Assembly: GCF_002000085.1 (NCBI RefSeq)
Contig: NZ_MUZU01000001.1
Coordinates: 372,001 to 436,000 of the forward strand
Direction of reading: 5' to 3'
Origin: Pseudocolwellia agarivorans
GTDB lineage: Bacteria > Pseudomonadota > Gammaproteobacteria > Enterobacterales > Alteromonadaceae
Length of the DNA: 64,000 nucleotides
The position numbers were made by a program, and so were the translations under genes. This document shows, piece after piece, positions 7,822-16,212 of the stretch. The notes under the pieces are model-generated. The model searched no databases. It had not been told where the DNA came from and saw only the letters and a list, made by a program, of their open reading frames with translations. Numbering within the stretch: the first letter of the stretch is position 1; each line of letters starts with the position of its first letter.

Positions 7822-9372
7822 TTATATTTTTACTGTTTTTTTATTAATGTCATATTCTCGCAGTTTATTGGCAATAGCGGTGTGGCTTAAACCGAGTTTT
7901 TTAGCTAATTGGCGTGTACTTGGATAAGCAGGATAAAGCTTTCTTAATAAGTCTGCTTCATATTTTTTAACTGCAAGATCAAGTGTACCTTCAAAATCTT
8001 GCTCTAAATATCCATGTTCTCTTGTATATGCTGGAAGATCTATATATTCAGTTGTTATTACATTTCCTTCCATTAAAGATACGGCCCTAATTAAGACACT
8101 CTCTAATTGTCTGACATTACCTGGCCATGGGTAATATTCAATGAACTCTCTACAATCGTCTGACATTGATACGTTAGTTTTGCCTATTTTAAGACCTGAT
8201 TTAGCAATAAAATATTCAGCAAGAGGGATAATATCAGAACGTCTTTCTCGTAAAGATGGAATATTTAAACCTAAAACATTCAACCGATAATAGAGATCTT
8301 CTCTAAATAAACCTTGAGAGACCATTTGCAATAAATCTTTATTGGTAGAACCAATAATACGAACATTTACTTTTATCTCTTGTTCATCGTCAACTCTTCT
8401 AAAGCTTCCGTCTTGGATAACACGTAATAGTTTAGTTTGTAATTTTGGCGACATTTCGCCCACTTCATCAAGGAAAATAGTGCCACCGTTTGCTGATTCA
8501 AATAAGCCTTTTTTACTTGATGATTTATCTTGATGACCTAAACCAAACAGTTCCGTTTCAGCTACATCGTCAGGTAATGCAGCACAGCTTAAGGTCATGA
8601 ATGGGTTAGTCGCTCGTTCACTTGCTTCATGGCATGCATGCGCTAATAACTCTTTACCTGTTCCTGTTTCACCAGAGATAAGAATAGAGGAATCTAATAA
8701 TGCCATTCTTTTAGCTTCTCTAATCACTTTTCTCATAGAGCCACTTGTTGCTTGGATACCAGAAAAATTATTATCATCGATTTGCTTTAATGCACTTATT
8801 TGTTGCCCTAATCGTCGTTCTGATTTCAAAATAATAATAGCGCCAGCTAACACATTATCATTCTCAAATTCGCTTACATGAATTGGCATTAAATCAGCCA
8901 CAAAATCTTCGTTTTGAAGCTTTAATCGGATCGTTTGCGCTAATACTTCATTTCCATCTAGCCATTTATTGAAGTTAAAGCCTTTTAATATACTATTAAC
9001 TTGCTCCCCAATTAAATTACTACCACTATTTCCCATCATAGAAGATGATAAATTATTAAGCATACGAATTTGCCCTTTAGCACTAATAGATATAAAGGGA
9101 TCAGGAAAACTTCTTAGTAGTGTTTCAAATTCATTTTTTTCCCTTTCTGATGGCATAAAGGGGACAGTTTTAACATCATCTACTGCATCAATTAAACGTA
9201 GTTGCGGCATGATTTTCTGTAGTTCGGTAAAATCTACATTAGGCGTGTTTATGAAAACGTGTCCGGGTTGGTGTACTTCAATTCCGACCAAATCTATGTT
9301 GTGCTCAACAAAAATAGAAGATACTTCTTTAAGAATTCCCACCCGGTTACGACAAATTAATTCTAAGCGCAT
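7822..9372 (-). CDS. tyrR: Transcriptional regulator TyrR
   Basis: 516 residues from the ATG at 9370-9372 (MRLELICRNRVG, aligning with the E. coli start); an open frame continues 11 codons upstream but lacks support. Order: ACT-like domain (about 1-70), PAS (about 78-150), AAA+ domain with Walker A GETGTGKE and a DEVGEMSP Walker B region, and a C-terminal Fis-type helix-turn-helix (TRQLAKKLGLSHTAIANKL). The GAFTGA loop that contacts sigma-54 is absent (GLGHQDKSSSKK instead), as in E. coli TyrR, which works with sigma-70. It controls aromatic amino-acid genes. Adjacent phhAB and nearby TyrR-box-like sites support direct local control. Confidence 0.95.
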   Translation of the reverse strand: MRLELICRNRVGILKEVSSIFVEHNIDLVGIEVHQPGHVFINTPNVDFTELQKIMPQLRLIDAVDDVKTVPFMPSEREKNEFETLLRSFPDPFISISAKGQIRMLNNLSSSMMGNSGSNLIGEQVNSILKGFNFNKWLDGNEVLAQTIRLKLQNEDFVADLMPIHVSEFENDNVLAGAIIILKSERRLGQQISALKQIDDNNFSGIQATSGSMRKVIREAKRMALLDSSILISGETGTGKELLAHACHEASERATNPFMTLSCAALPDDVAETELFGLGHQDKSSSKKGLFESANGGTIFLDEVGEMSPKLQTKLLRVIQDGSFRRVDDEQEIKVNVRIIGSTNKDLLQMVSQGLFREDLYYRLNVLGLNIPSLRERRSDIIPLAEYFIAKSGLKIGKTNVSMSDDCREFIEYYPWPGNVRQLESVLIRAVSLMEGNVITTEYIDLPAYTREHGYLEQDFEGTLDLAVKKYEADLLRKLYPAYPSTRQLAKKLGLSHTAIANKLREYDINKKTVKI

Positions 9373-9410
9373 ACAACAAACCTTAAACAACAAAGAGAAG
9401 CACACTTTAC

Positions 9411-9428
9411 TGTAAACTATTAGTTACA
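9411..9428. promoter_or_regulatory. TyrR box upstream of tyrR
   Basis: TGTAAA-N6-GTTACA matches the TyrR box TGTAAA-N6-TTTACA at 11 of 12 defined positions, with the key G and C correctly spaced. It lies 39 bases upstream of the tyrR ATG, in the position for autoregulation. Binding itself is inferred. Confidence 0.6.
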
Positions 9429-9487
9429 ACAATAAAAAAATGCACCTTTTAAGGAAATAGTTGTTAATTAAATATGGCTTATATTAT

Positions 9488-9826
9488 TTATAAAAGTTTA
9501 TCTGTTTTAGCGGCGCAAATAAGGTCGTTTTTATGTAAGCCTTTAATTGCGTGAGTCCACCATGTTACTGTTACTTTACCCCATTCGAGTAAGGTCGCAG
9601 GATGATGAAACTCTTCCTCTGCAAGTGCTGAAACTTTATTAGCAAAAGCCCAAGCAAGTTTATAGTTTTTAAAGGTATATACTCTTTCCAGCATCATAAC
9701 ATTTTCTTTAATAATAGGAGTCCAGTCTGGAATTTCTTTTAAGAGTATAGCTAGTTCCTCTTCCGTTACTTGTGGGGCATCAGCATGACAGGCCTCACAT
9801 TGCTGTGTTGATAATTCGTTATTCAT
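9488..9826 (-). CDS. phhB: 4a-hydroxytetrahydrobiopterin dehydratase (pterin carbinolamine dehydratase)
   Basis: 112 residues. The family core [18 protein letters not shown] with the paired active-site histidines is present, followed by a [13 protein letters not shown] segment. The enzyme dehydrates the carbinolamine formed by phenylalanine hydroxylase so that the pterin cofactor can be recycled. It follows phhA by 41 bases on the same strand, the arrangement known from the Pseudomonas phh operon. Confidence 0.95.
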   Translation of the reverse strand: MNNELSTQQCEACHADAPQVTEEELAILLKEIPDWTPIIKENVMMLERVYTFKNYKLAWAFANKVSALAEEEFHHPATLLEWGKVTVTWWTHAIKGLHKNDLICAAKTDKLL

Positions 9827-9867
9827 AGCTCTCTTGCCTTTTTTATTAAATAATTATTTTATAATTT

Positions 9868-10653
9868 TTAGTACATAGGGTTATGCAAACCAAGTTGCTT
9901 CGCTTCTTCGACAAATGACATGATTTCACAAACTTCATGCTTTCTAATGTCGTCTAAGTTACTCACCTCTTTTAAGGTGTAATAGATAGGTTGAATGATA
10001 TCAATTTTATAAGGTGTTCTTAGTACATCTAATATATTTAAGGGAACACGTTTAGCTTTATCACTAAACACAGCATGTTGTGTTTCTTTAGGTGAAGATA
10101 AAATCCCTCCTCCGTATAATTTAATCCCTTCAGGCGTATCTAATAAACCAAACTCCACCGTAAACCAATATAAACGAGCAAGAAATACTCGTTGTTCTTT
10201 GGTCGCATTTAGTCCCATTTTGCCATAAGCCTGCGTGTAATCTGCAAATGACGGGTTAGTCAGCAATGGACAATGCCCAAATATTTCATGAAAAATATCG
10301 GGCTCTTGTAAGTAGTCAAACTCTTCACGTGTTCTAATAAAAGTAGCTACAGGAAATTTTCGTTCAGATAGGAGTTTAAAAAACTCTCCAAAACCGATAA
10401 GCGCGTTAACAGGTTCACATTGCCAACCTGTTGTATTTTTAAGTACCTTACTTACATCAGCAAGTTGAGGAATTCGATCTAAAGATAAATTTAATAATTT
10501 AAGGCCTTGAGTAAACTCATTACACGCAACACCTTCAACAACTTTTAATTGTCGAGTAATTAATTCATTCCAAATAGAGTTTTCTTCTTCAGACCAATCA
10601 ATGAAACCATTTTCATTAGCGGTTTTTGATATGTATTTTGTTGATTTAGCCAT
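9868..10653 (-). CDS. phhA: Phenylalanine 4-monooxygenase
   Basis: 261 residues, the compact bacterial form consisting of the catalytic domain alone. The iron ligands are visible as H122 and H127 in FHEIFGHCPL and E167 in YWFTVEFGL. It hydroxylates phenylalanine to tyrosine using O2 and a reduced pterin. Together with phhB it feeds phenylalanine into tyrosine metabolism. The adjacent tyrR and the TyrR-like box about 150 bases upstream indicate that expression responds to aromatic amino acids. Confidence 0.96.
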   Translation of the reverse strand: MAKSTKYISKTANENGFIDWSEEENSIWNELITRQLKVVEGVACNEFTQGLKLLNLSLDRIPQLADVSKVLKNTTGWQCEPVNALIGFGEFFKLLSERKFPVATFIRTREEFDYLQEPDIFHEIFGHCPLLTNPSFADYTQAYGKMGLNATKEQRVFLARLYWFTVEFGLLDTPEGIKLYGGGILSSPKETQHAVFSDKAKRVPLNILDVLRTPYKIDIIQPIYYTLKEVSNLDDIRKHEVCEIMSFVEEAKQLGLHNPMY

Positions 10654-10796
10654 TCTAACTAACCTTATTTTTACTCTAAACTACAGAGCAACTTTTAATT
10701 ACAATTATTAGTAATAGGATAACTAGATAGTACGACAATTTTTTAACCAAATGCACTAAACGCTAATCGGGTATTTTTTATCCAAAAAACACATTA

Positions 10797-10814
10797 TGTA
10801 CAGTTAAAATTACA
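10797..10814. promoter_or_regulatory. TyrR-box-like site upstream of phhA
   Basis: TGTACA-N6-ATTACA matches the TyrR box at 10 of 12 positions and keeps the critical G and C. It lies about 144 bases upstream of the phhA start in the gap before ycjF, a plausible activator position. Confidence 0.45.
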
Positions 10815-10921
10815 AAAACGTAATTTAAAAAATACACTCACACAATTAAAATTAAAGAGAAACGTATTCAGTTATAAATAAACTAAATACGTTATATATT
10901 GAATAAGGAGGAAAGCTATCA

Positions 10922-11926
10922 CTATGAGGGTTGAATTAGCCCTTTAATTTGCATAATAATTTTCTTACGAATATCATTTAATTTAGGTGGTTGATTTTGA
11001 AAAGGAATAGGTCGACACAATGATATAGTTTTTATTCCTAAACGAGCAGTCAACATTCCAGCCCCTAAGCCTTGAGCCATACGACCAGAAAGTTTCCCTA
11101 ATAAATCGGCGCCTAATAAGTCTGCACCAAAATCAGCAACAATCTCACTAGCCCCAGCGTAAGCCATATTAATAAATACATGCTTTATTAAACGTATGCG
11201 ACTCCAATAACCTAATTTTAATCCATAAAGCCCTGCAACTTTATCGATCATACGTAGATTCCGCCAAAACATTAGCATCATATCTATAAGGGCTACGGGG
11301 CTTATAGCAATAAGTACGACAGACTCGGTTGAAAATTTAGCAACCTCATCTAAGGCTTTTTGATCGACACTTGACAGTATTTCTTTTGAATATAAATTCA
11401 CAACTTCTATATTGGTATATTCCGGTTGAATAATTTTTTCCCAAGCTTTTTCTTTACTTGAAGAAATATCACAAGGTAGTTGTTCTGTTATTTTCTCGCA
11501 TAACTTTCTAGCATCATATTTGTGATTGTCTTCTAAAATACTCTGAAACTGAGTGCGTACATCATCTTGACGAGATAACTGACGTAATGATGAAATCTCT
11601 TTATACACCGTCGTACCAAAAATAATACTAATAATAAATAAAAGAAGGCCATACAGGCTTGCGACAATAGGAGTGTGCTGAAAACCTGAAACAAAAAACT
11701 CAATCAATTCATATGAAAGAAGTCCTGCAAATAAAGCAAAGGCTATTCGCCATAACCAACGAGGCTTTGACTTTTCCATTACTTCATTATTTTCAACAAG
11801 ATCTTGAGCCTCAGGGAGCCAGTCATTATTTTCAAACACAATTTGGTTAGTGGTAAGCTTTTGATTCTCTTGTTCTGTATTATCTATTTCATCAAATAAT
11901 ATTTGTTGTTGAAATTTATCAATCAT
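10922..11926 (-). CDS. ycjF: TIGR01620 / YcjF family inner-membrane protein (DUF697)
   Basis: 334 residues. An acidic N-terminal tail is followed by two membrane helices (about 73-93 and 96-118) and a DUF697-type C-terminal region (about 210-320) with Gly/Ala-rich amphipathic stretches (GADLLGADLLGKLSGRMAQGLGAGMLTARLG). It overlaps ycjX by four bases, so the pair is translationally coupled. YcjF and YcjX are psp-regulon members in E. coli; their molecular function is not established. Confidence 0.9.
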   Translation of the reverse strand: MIDKFQQQILFDEIDNTEQENQKLTTNQIVFENNDWLPEAQDLVENNEVMEKSKPRWLWRIAFALFAGLLSYELIEFFVSGFQHTPIVASLYGLLLFIISIIFGTTVYKEISSLRQLSRQDDVRTQFQSILEDNHKYDARKLCEKITEQLPCDISSSKEKAWEKIIQPEYTNIEVVNLYSKEILSSVDQKALDEVAKFSTESVVLIAISPVALIDMMLMFWRNLRMIDKVAGLYGLKLGYWSRIRLIKHVFINMAYAGASEIVADFGADLLGADLLGKLSGRMAQGLGAGMLTARLGIKTISLCRPIPFQNQPPKLNDIRKKIIMQIKGLIQPS

Positions 11927-13353
11927 TTCATTTTATCTCCGAATAGAAATTGCATAGCTTGATCCATTCTAATATGAGGTAAACATTCGTGTGCATCACA
12001 TATTTGTTGTGGTTTAAAGGCAATATAATTAAATTGCTGATCATCCCAAAAGCTACTTTTAGGTAACTTGTCAGGCACAGCTCCAGGAAATAACGTAATC
12101 AACTTGTCATTATCCGCCCTTCTTCCCTGCAATACAGGTAAAGGTTTACCGTTGTGTAAACTATTACCTACTTGTGTTGTTTTAACTGAAGCGATGGCTA
12201 ATGTTTTCATTTCAATCGTTTCATAATTTAATTGATGCTTAGTTTTATAAACCAACTGATTTAATAATGAAGCAAGATTTTGATGTTGTTCAGGAGTGAC
12301 ATGATCCGCTTTTGTAGCAGCAAATAATAACTTATCAATTTTAGGAGAAAACAAGCGAGAAAATAAACTTGATTGTCCATAATTAAAACTCTCTAAAATT
12401 AAGGTTATGGCATGTTGCAAGTCGTTAAAACTCGATTCACCGTTATTTAATGGCGTTAAACAATCCGCTAAAACGATTTGTCTATCAAAATTTATAAAGT
12501 GTTCTTTATAAAACTTACGCACTACCCTTTCTTTATATTCGATAAATCGAGCGCGTAACATACCAATTAAAGTATCATCTTGAGCATTTTGATAGGCATT
12601 TATGTCAATATTTTCAAAAGCGCTATAAGGAAAAAACTGTAAAATAGGCGCATCAGCTAAATCACCCGGCAATATAAAACGACCTGGTTGTATGACAGAC
12701 AAACCAAGATCATGCCTAAACTGATGTAATAGTTCGGTATATTCTTTAGCTAAATCGGCAAGGTGTTGCTCATCAACAGGTTCAAATGGATCTAATTGAT
12801 TCACTTTTTCAATAAACGATTTTGACAGCTCACTTCGAGGCGACTCTAGCATTAAAGCATACGTACTTTCAGACCACTCTTCATACGTTTGATTTAACAT
12901 AGGTAAATCTAACAACCATTCACCGGGATAATCAGTAATATCTAAATATAAAGTAGCGGTATCTTTCGCATATTTTAGTAATGAATTTTTAGGTGTATAA
13001 CGAATAGCTAATCGTAATTCACTAATACCACTAGTCGCTTGAGGCCACGAGGGTGGTTCATTACAGAAAGCAGCTAATGAAGCATCATACTCAAACCGGC
13101 CGATATGAAGATTTTTTTGTGGTACGCGCTTAGCCGCAATAAAACGGCCTTGATGCACCGGATTAAAAAAGCTTAAGTGTGAGTTATTACCTTCATTTAT
13201 TAACTGATTAACAAGAGAAGTAATAAATGCTGTTTTACCGCTTCTGCTTAACCCTGTTACTGCAAGAGTTATGTGTTGGTCAAGCGTTCGATTAAGTAAA
13301 TCGTTTGCTTTACGTTTAAATTTTTGAAGTTGTTCTTTTTTAATAAGAGCCAT
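11923..13353 (-). CDS. ycjX: YcjX family GTP-binding protein
   Basis: 476 residues. A P-loop is present near the N-terminus (GLSRSGKT, residues 34-41) and a DITDYPGEWLLDLP segment (about 143-156) acts as the Walker B/switch region. E. coli YcjX is a psp-regulon P-loop protein. It lies downstream of pspC after a 190-base gap containing a possible weak terminator, so it may be only partly co-transcribed with pspABC. Confidence 0.93.
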   Translation of the reverse strand: MALIKKEQLQKFKRKANDLLNRTLDQHITLAVTGLSRSGKTAFITSLVNQLINEGNNSHLSFFNPVHQGRFIAAKRVPQKNLHIGRFEYDASLAAFCNEPPSWPQATSGISELRLAIRYTPKNSLLKYAKDTATLYLDITDYPGEWLLDLPMLNQTYEEWSESTYALMLESPRSELSKSFIEKVNQLDPFEPVDEQHLADLAKEYTELLHQFRHDLGLSVIQPGRFILPGDLADAPILQFFPYSAFENIDINAYQNAQDDTLIGMLRARFIEYKERVVRKFYKEHFINFDRQIVLADCLTPLNNGESSFNDLQHAITLILESFNYGQSSLFSRLFSPKIDKLLFAATKADHVTPEQHQNLASLLNQLVYKTKHQLNYETIEMKTLAIASVKTTQVGNSLHNGKPLPVLQGRRADNDKLITLFPGAVPDKLPKSSFWDDQQFNYIAFKPQQICDAHECLPHIRMDQAMQFLFGDKMK

Positions 13354-13521
13354 TATATCTATTGGTTTTTAGGTTAATTACACCATTAATTTCACAGCCT
13401 AATTTACAAATTAACTAGACTATAAACTGAATTAACTTTAATTAAATATTGATACGACACAATACCTTATTTTACAGATAAATAAATATGACAAATCAGT
13501 AAAAATGGTTTTATTTCATAT

Positions 13522-13542
13522 AAAAAAGAAAAGCCTTCTCTT
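13522..13542 (-). terminator. Possible weak terminator after pspC
   Basis: On the minus strand AAGAGAA-GGC-TTTTCTT (one wobble) is followed by a U run, immediately after the pspC stop. The stem is only 7 bp, so termination is probably partial. Confidence 0.35.
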
Positions 13543-13544
13543 AC

Positions 13545-13988
13545 CTATAATTTATTAATTTCTCTTGAAACAGTAAATTCAGGCGACGTAACGTATCGCT
13601 CCATAGCCCTTAATTGGCTTTCTAATAGTGTAAATTTACGTTTTATATCATGAAAAGCTTGCTTGGGTGGCTCTCCCGCTTGCCAAACTTTTGCTTTAAC
13701 CTTGATTGATTCGTTAGCTAAATCAGCATTGCGATCTTCTTCCGACTTAGCATTATTCGTAGTCGTTTGCTTAAAAGATTTAGATTGCTTCGGTTTTTTA
13801 TCTAATATAAACCAACCTGCGATATAAATGACAATAAACCAGCTCATGCCCAATAATGTGCCAGAAGCAACTAACACTCTTACTAACCAAGCTTCCCAGC
13901 CAAAATAGTTAGCTAAACCCGCACAAACACCTGCTACTTTACCGTTATCAGGATCTCTAAATAATTCACCTTTACCTTTTATACTCAT
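13545..13988 (-). CDS. pspC: Envelope stress response membrane protein PspC
   Basis: 147 residues. The PspC domain (about 8-66) shows RDPDNGKVAGVCAGLANYFGWEAWLVR and a hydrophobic membrane segment (about 38-63), followed by a charged, partly coiled-coil cytoplasmic tail. PspC with PspB senses envelope damage and sequesters PspA, releasing PspF. Its start overlaps pspB by four bases. Confidence 0.94.
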   Translation of the reverse strand: MSIKGKGELFRDPDNGKVAGVCAGLANYFGWEAWLVRVLVASGTLLGMSWFIVIYIAGWFILDKKPKQSKSFKQTTTNNAKSEEDRNADLANESIKVKAKVWQAGEPPKQAFHDIKRKFTLLESQLRAMERYVTSPEFTVSREINKL

Positions 13989-14212
13989 ACTTTAGTTCTC
14001 CAATCTTGCGTTTCTGCATCAAGTATGGCTTCAAGGGTTTTTATTCTATCAGTCATTTTATCTGCCAATTCAGATAACTCCGACAATTGAGTATACTCTT
14101 CTGTCGTTAATCCTTGGCTAATTTGACGTTTACTTTTATAATGTAAAACAAGCCAAATAGGCGCTACCACTAGCATAAAAATAATAATAGGGGCTACAAG
14201 AATTTCTTCCAC
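13985..14212 (-). CDS. pspB: Envelope stress response membrane protein PspB
   Basis: 75 residues, matching the usual size. An N-terminal membrane helix (about 4-26, VAPIIIFMLVVAPIWLVLHY) is followed by a cytoplasmic leucine-zipper-like coiled coil (about 40-70). It is the partner of PspC in signal sensing. Located 38 bases after pspA and overlapping pspC. Confidence 0.93.
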   Translation of the reverse strand: MEEILVAPIIIFMLVVAPIWLVLHYKSKRQISQGLTTEEYTQLSELSELADKMTDRIKTLEAILDAETQDWRTKV

Positions 14213-14250
14213 ACGTTTTCTCCTTCAATAGTGCTATTAATTAAAAAGAA

Positions 14251-14910
14251 TTAACCTTTCTTTATTTTAGCTTTTAATTCGGCTAATTCATTATCAACAC
14301 TTTCATCTGTTTCAAGTTCTGATATTTCATCAGCTAACGATTTACTTCCTATTTCATAAGCTTCTATTTGTGATTCAATATCATCAATTTTTCTTTCGTA
14401 TTGATCGAAACGCCCAAGCGCTTCATTAACTTTATTACTATCAATATTCTTTTTCACTTTTAAGCGTGAGTGCGCTGTTTTTTCGCGTATTAAAATAGCT
14501 TGTTGACGCGCTTTAGCATCAGCTAGTTTATCTTGTAGCTGTGATATTTCCTCCTGTAACTTAGCAATATGCTCTTCAATGTTACTCAACTCATTATTTA
14601 GTGAGTCAGCGTTATCAGCACATTTTTTCTTTTCAACTAATGCAGCTCTGGCTAAATCTTCTCTATCTTTACTTAAAGCCAATTCAGCTTTGTCTTGCCA
14701 CTGCTGTACTTCTTTTTCAAAACGATTAATTTGGCGTACTAAATCTTTTTTATCAGCTAAAGTTCTGGCTGAAGAAGATCTCACTTCAACTAAGGTATCT
14801 TCCATCTCTTGAATAATAAGACGAACCATTTTTGCAGGGTCTTCTGCTTTGTCTAAAATATTATTAATATTTGAATTAATAATATCGGTAAATCTTGAAA
14901 AAATTCCCAT
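14251..14910 (-). CDS. pspA: Phage shock protein A (PspA/IM30 family)
   Basis: 219 residues, nearly all long coiled coil, with the N-terminal amphipathic helix (MGIFSRFTDIINSNINNIL) that binds stressed membranes and the conserved DPAKMVRLIIQEMEDTL segment. PspA is an ESCRT-III-like protein that stabilises the inner membrane and also inhibits PspF. It is first gene of the leftward psp operon, facing pspF across a 192-base divergent control region with a sigma-54-like promoter. Confidence 0.97.
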   Translation of the reverse strand: MGIFSRFTDIINSNINNILDKAEDPAKMVRLIIQEMEDTLVEVRSSSARTLADKKDLVRQINRFEKEVQQWQDKAELALSKDREDLARAALVEKKKCADNADSLNNELSNIEEHIAKLQEEISQLQDKLADAKARQQAILIREKTAHSRLKVKKNIDSNKVNEALGRFDQYERKIDDIESQIEAYEIGSKSLADEISELETDESVDNELAELKAKIKKG

Positions 14911-14961
14911 AATTTATTCCTCTATTGTGAAAATAAATGGTAAAAACATACGTAAAGTATA

Positions 14962-14977
14962 TTCATGTTCCACGCCA
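14962..14977 (-). promoter_or_regulatory. Sigma-54-like promoter of pspA
   Basis: On the minus strand TGGCGTGGAACATGAA keeps the -24 TGGC and the -12 TG at the right spacing (consensus TGGCACG-N4-TTGCA). The -12 C is replaced by A; the E. coli pspA promoter also deviates at that base. It lies about 50 bases before the pspA ATG, next to divergent pspF, the expected activator. Confidence 0.5.
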
Positions 14978-15102
14978 ACTTTTAAATTTCTGTAAGTATA
15001 TGTTTTTATTTATTAAAATTATTTAATAAAAACACTTTAATGATAATGATTAATAAAATACACTATTTGTTAGTGAAATAAACCAAATATTAGGTCTACT
15101 AC

Positions 15103-16209
15103 ATGGCTCGTTTTAATAAACAAGATAATCTTATTGGCCAATCCAACAGTTTTTTAGAAGTTTTAGAGCAAATATCTCAAATTGCTCCTTTGAGTAAACC
15201 TGTGCTAATTATTGGTGAGCGAGGTACAGGTAAAGAGCTTATTGCTGAAAGATTACATTATTTATCAAAACGTTGGGAACAAAGTTATTTAAAACTAAAT
15301 TGTGCATCATTAAATGAAAACTTATTAGAAACAGAATTATTTGGTTATGATCCCGGTGCTTTTACGGGTGCTACTAAGCGCCACGAAGGACGATTTGAAA
15401 GAGCTGATAGAGGAACTTTATTTTTAGATGAAATCGCCAACACCTCAGGTTTAATTCAAGAAAAGCTCCTTAGAGTTGTTGAATATGGTGAATTTGAGCG
15501 TGTTGGGGGCTCTAAAACCATAAAGACAGATGCACGCCTTGTAGCTGCCACTAATGAAGATTTGCCTTTATTAGCAAGCACAGGGGAATTTAGAGCGGAT
15601 TTACTTGACCGACTAGCTTTTGATGTTATTACTTTACCTCCTTTAAGGGAAAGAAGAGAAGATATTCTTTTACTCGCTGAACATTTTGCTATATCAATGG
15701 CCAGAGAATTAGAGTTTGAACTTTTTAGTGGTTTTACCGATAAAGCTAAGCGCAGTTTATTAGAATATTCATGGCCTGGTAATGTCAGAGAACTAAAAAA
15801 TGTTGTTGAACGTAGTGTATATAGATGTAACAACCCTCATCTCCCCGTACATGAATTAGTTATTGATCCTTTTGAGTCTCCCTACAGACCATCACAGCGT
15901 GTAAAAACACATGATCGGATCGTGCAAAATAATGAAAAGCTAGCTAAAATTGAAAATGAAATAAATGAAAGTGCTCATTTTACGAATAATACTTCCCAAA
16001 AAGAACAAAAAGCAGCACACTATGAATTTCCGCTTTCGCTGAAAGATTTATCTCAAAACTATGAAAAAGAATTGATCCAAGAAGCTTTAAAACACTGTCA
16101 GTTTAATCAGAAAAAAACAGCAGATGCTTTAGAACTTACCTATCATCAATTACGTGGTTATTTGAAAAAATATAATTTATTAGATGGAAAAATGACTAAT
16201 GAGGATTAA
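15103..16209 (+). CDS. pspF: Psp operon transcriptional activator PspF
   Basis: 368 residues. The AAA+ sigma-54 activator domain fills about 8-245, with Walker A GERGTGKE (38-45) and an intact GAFTGA loop (85-90). The C-terminal Fis-type helix-turn-helix (about 325-362) ends in AYELTYHQLRGYLKKYN-like sequence. There is no N-terminal receiver domain, as expected, because PspA binding controls it directly. It is longer than E. coli PspF (325) owing to a variable linker (about 255-305). The sap operon starts immediately after its stop. Confidence 0.95.
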   Translation: MARFNKQDNLIGQSNSFLEVLEQISQIAPLSKPVLIIGERGTGKELIAERLHYLSKRWEQSYLKLNCASLNENLLETELFGYDPGAFTGATKRHEGRFERADRGTLFLDEIANTSGLIQEKLLRVVEYGEFERVGGSKTIKTDARLVAATNEDLPLLASTGEFRADLLDRLAFDVITLPPLRERREDILLLAEHFAISMARELEFELFSGFTDKAKRSLLEYSWPGNVRELKNVVERSVYRCNNPHLPVHELVIDPFESPYRPSQRVKTHDRIVQNNEKLAKIENEINESAHFTNNTSQKEQKAAHYEFPLSLKDLSQNYEKELIQEALKHCQFNQKKTADALELTYHQLRGYLKKYNLLDGKMTNED

Positions 16210-16212
16210 TTG

